Shown here one piece after another: positions 63,183 to 64,000 of a stretch of 64,000 bases of DNA. A model generated the notes under the pieces. It did no database searches, had not been told where the DNA came from, and saw nothing but the letters and a program-made list of their open reading frames with translations. Origin of the DNA: Micrasema longulum (taxonomy: Eukaryota; Arthropoda; Insecta; Trichoptera; Brachycentridae); NCBI GenBank assembly GCA_022494885.1, contig JAGVSM010003771.1, positions 186,001 through 250,000 of the forward strand, given 5' to 3'. The position numbers and the translations under genes were made by a program. Position 1 is the stretch's first letter. Each line of letters opens with the position of its first letter.

Positions 63183-63880
63183 AAACATATTACAACAGAG
63201 ACGAAGAACATTTTAGAGAAGATAATACAGAAGTCTACAAGGCTTATTTATTTATGTAGGTATTTCACTGTATTAAAATGTACAAAGCTTCTTTGTTTTA
63301 GGTCCCGACTAGCGAGGAAATTTCTGTGTTTAAGAAGAACCTTATTTAAAAAAAAAAAAAATATTTTTATTTCAATAAATGATGCTTAATAAATTCAAAA
63401 AATAATAAAAACATTAAAAAAATCAATATTAATATAAATTAGAAAACATGCAAGTAATAATCAAAATTGAATCATAAATATATATATAAATAAGAAAAAA
63501 TATGACCTGTCACTTTACACACTGTGTAGCATTCACCATTCTGCCCCTATTTGAACATCTATCTTCCTTCAAATCTTTCATTTGTTGATGTTTGTGAAGT
63601 TAAAGAGCTGAAAACTTTATTTATGCGGGTGAGATTCATCTAATTGAATTATTTCACCGGCGTACTAGATGACGCCTGAAACTTTTAATTTTTTTTTTTT
63701 TTCAATGTCTATACTTCTTTATAGACCCGGTGGATTTAACCAGAATATTTTGAGTTTGTTCAAATATTTGTAGACAAGAACTGGATTCAACGCCCTGGGG
63801 AGCTGTTCATATTAACATAATACAACAAGGATGAAGAACATGTTCTTAAAGAAGTTAGACAAACTCAAAACATTGTTTTA
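63183..63880 (+). mobile_element. M1 monomer with an AT-rich insert, followed in tandem by another M1 left end
   Basis: 63183-63245 is the arm start (ACAACAGAGACGAAGAACAT). 63247-63500 is foreign AT-rich sequence. 63502-63745 resumes TATGACCTGTCACTTTACAC through GATGACGCCTGAAACTT to GACCCGGTGGATTTAACCAG. A second unit starts at 63746 with the complete terminus AATATTTTGAGTTTGTTCAA and runs to about 63850, then jumps to an inverted terminus (TTAGACAAACTCAAAACATTG). Confidence 0.65.
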
Positions 63881-64000
63881 ATTTCAACTTTAAAAGAATT
63901 TTTACAACGAAAGTTGACTACGGTGTTTTATTCACGTATAAAATAGCTTATTATAATATTGAAAAGAAAAAATGCTCAATTACGAATAACCGACAAAAAT

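Overview
The window looks like repeat-rich, AT-rich eukaryotic nuclear DNA, most probably from an insect or another arthropod. The basis is the mix of elements: mariner transposase remnants, several non-LTR retrotransposon (LINE) lineages, a Penelope-type GIY-YIG nuclease with hammerhead-ribozyme-like pLTR pieces, tRNA-derived SINEs and many short inverted-repeat elements. There is no operon structure and no bacterial, plasmid or viral gene order. I cannot name the species. I recognise no intact host gene. Three short open stretches (44.2 kb, 15.4-15.6 kb, 60.6 kb) are offered only as weak candidate exons. Assignments rest on reading the sequence and its internal repeats; no database was searched.

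Layout. 0-5 kb: a foldback element (here M1), a LINE 3' fragment (NL1) split by a Penelope-type insertion carrying two head-to-head hammerhead motifs, further Penelope remnants, SINE-A, SINE-B inside M1, and an inverted-repeat element (K). 5-10 kb: mostly unassigned AT-rich DNA with one dispersed repeat (N). 10-15 kb: LINE C-terminal pieces, M1 copies, and the best reverse-transcriptase remnant (NL4), which sits inside an M1 copy. 16-21 kb: a THAP-like fragment, the GIY-YIG nuclease remnant and several hammerhead motifs. 21-25 kb: LINE fragments, SINE-A and an array of a 42-bp motif. 25-28 kb: largely unassigned. 28-29.6 kb: a deleted mariner with TIRs and a TA duplication. 30-35 kb: four LINE C-termini, a second mariner N-terminus and a (TTTTC)n tract. 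35-44 kb: M1, a 38-kb inverted repeat, LINE NL2 and an RTE-like element split by SINE-A. 46-52 kb: LINEs NL2, NL9, NL10, NL11, a second RTE piece and two copies of a terminal-inverted-repeat element (J). 53-59 kb: paired hammerhead motifs, the second 42-bp array, NL1 and M1 copies, and NL4 inside M1. 60-64 kb: a CpG-richer unassigned segment, then M1 copies.

Nothing here acts as a working gene set. The window is a stratified graveyard: SINE-A, SINE-B and NL4 lie inside M1; SINE-A lies inside J and the RTE element; SINE-B lies inside repeat E; a Penelope piece lies inside NL1. The insertions give a relative age order. The features most worth testing are the hammerhead-like ribozymes in several Penelope pLTR families, the shared 3'-terminal hairpins of the LINE families, the 42-bp arrays, and the unusual 5' junction of the LINE at 51.67 kb.
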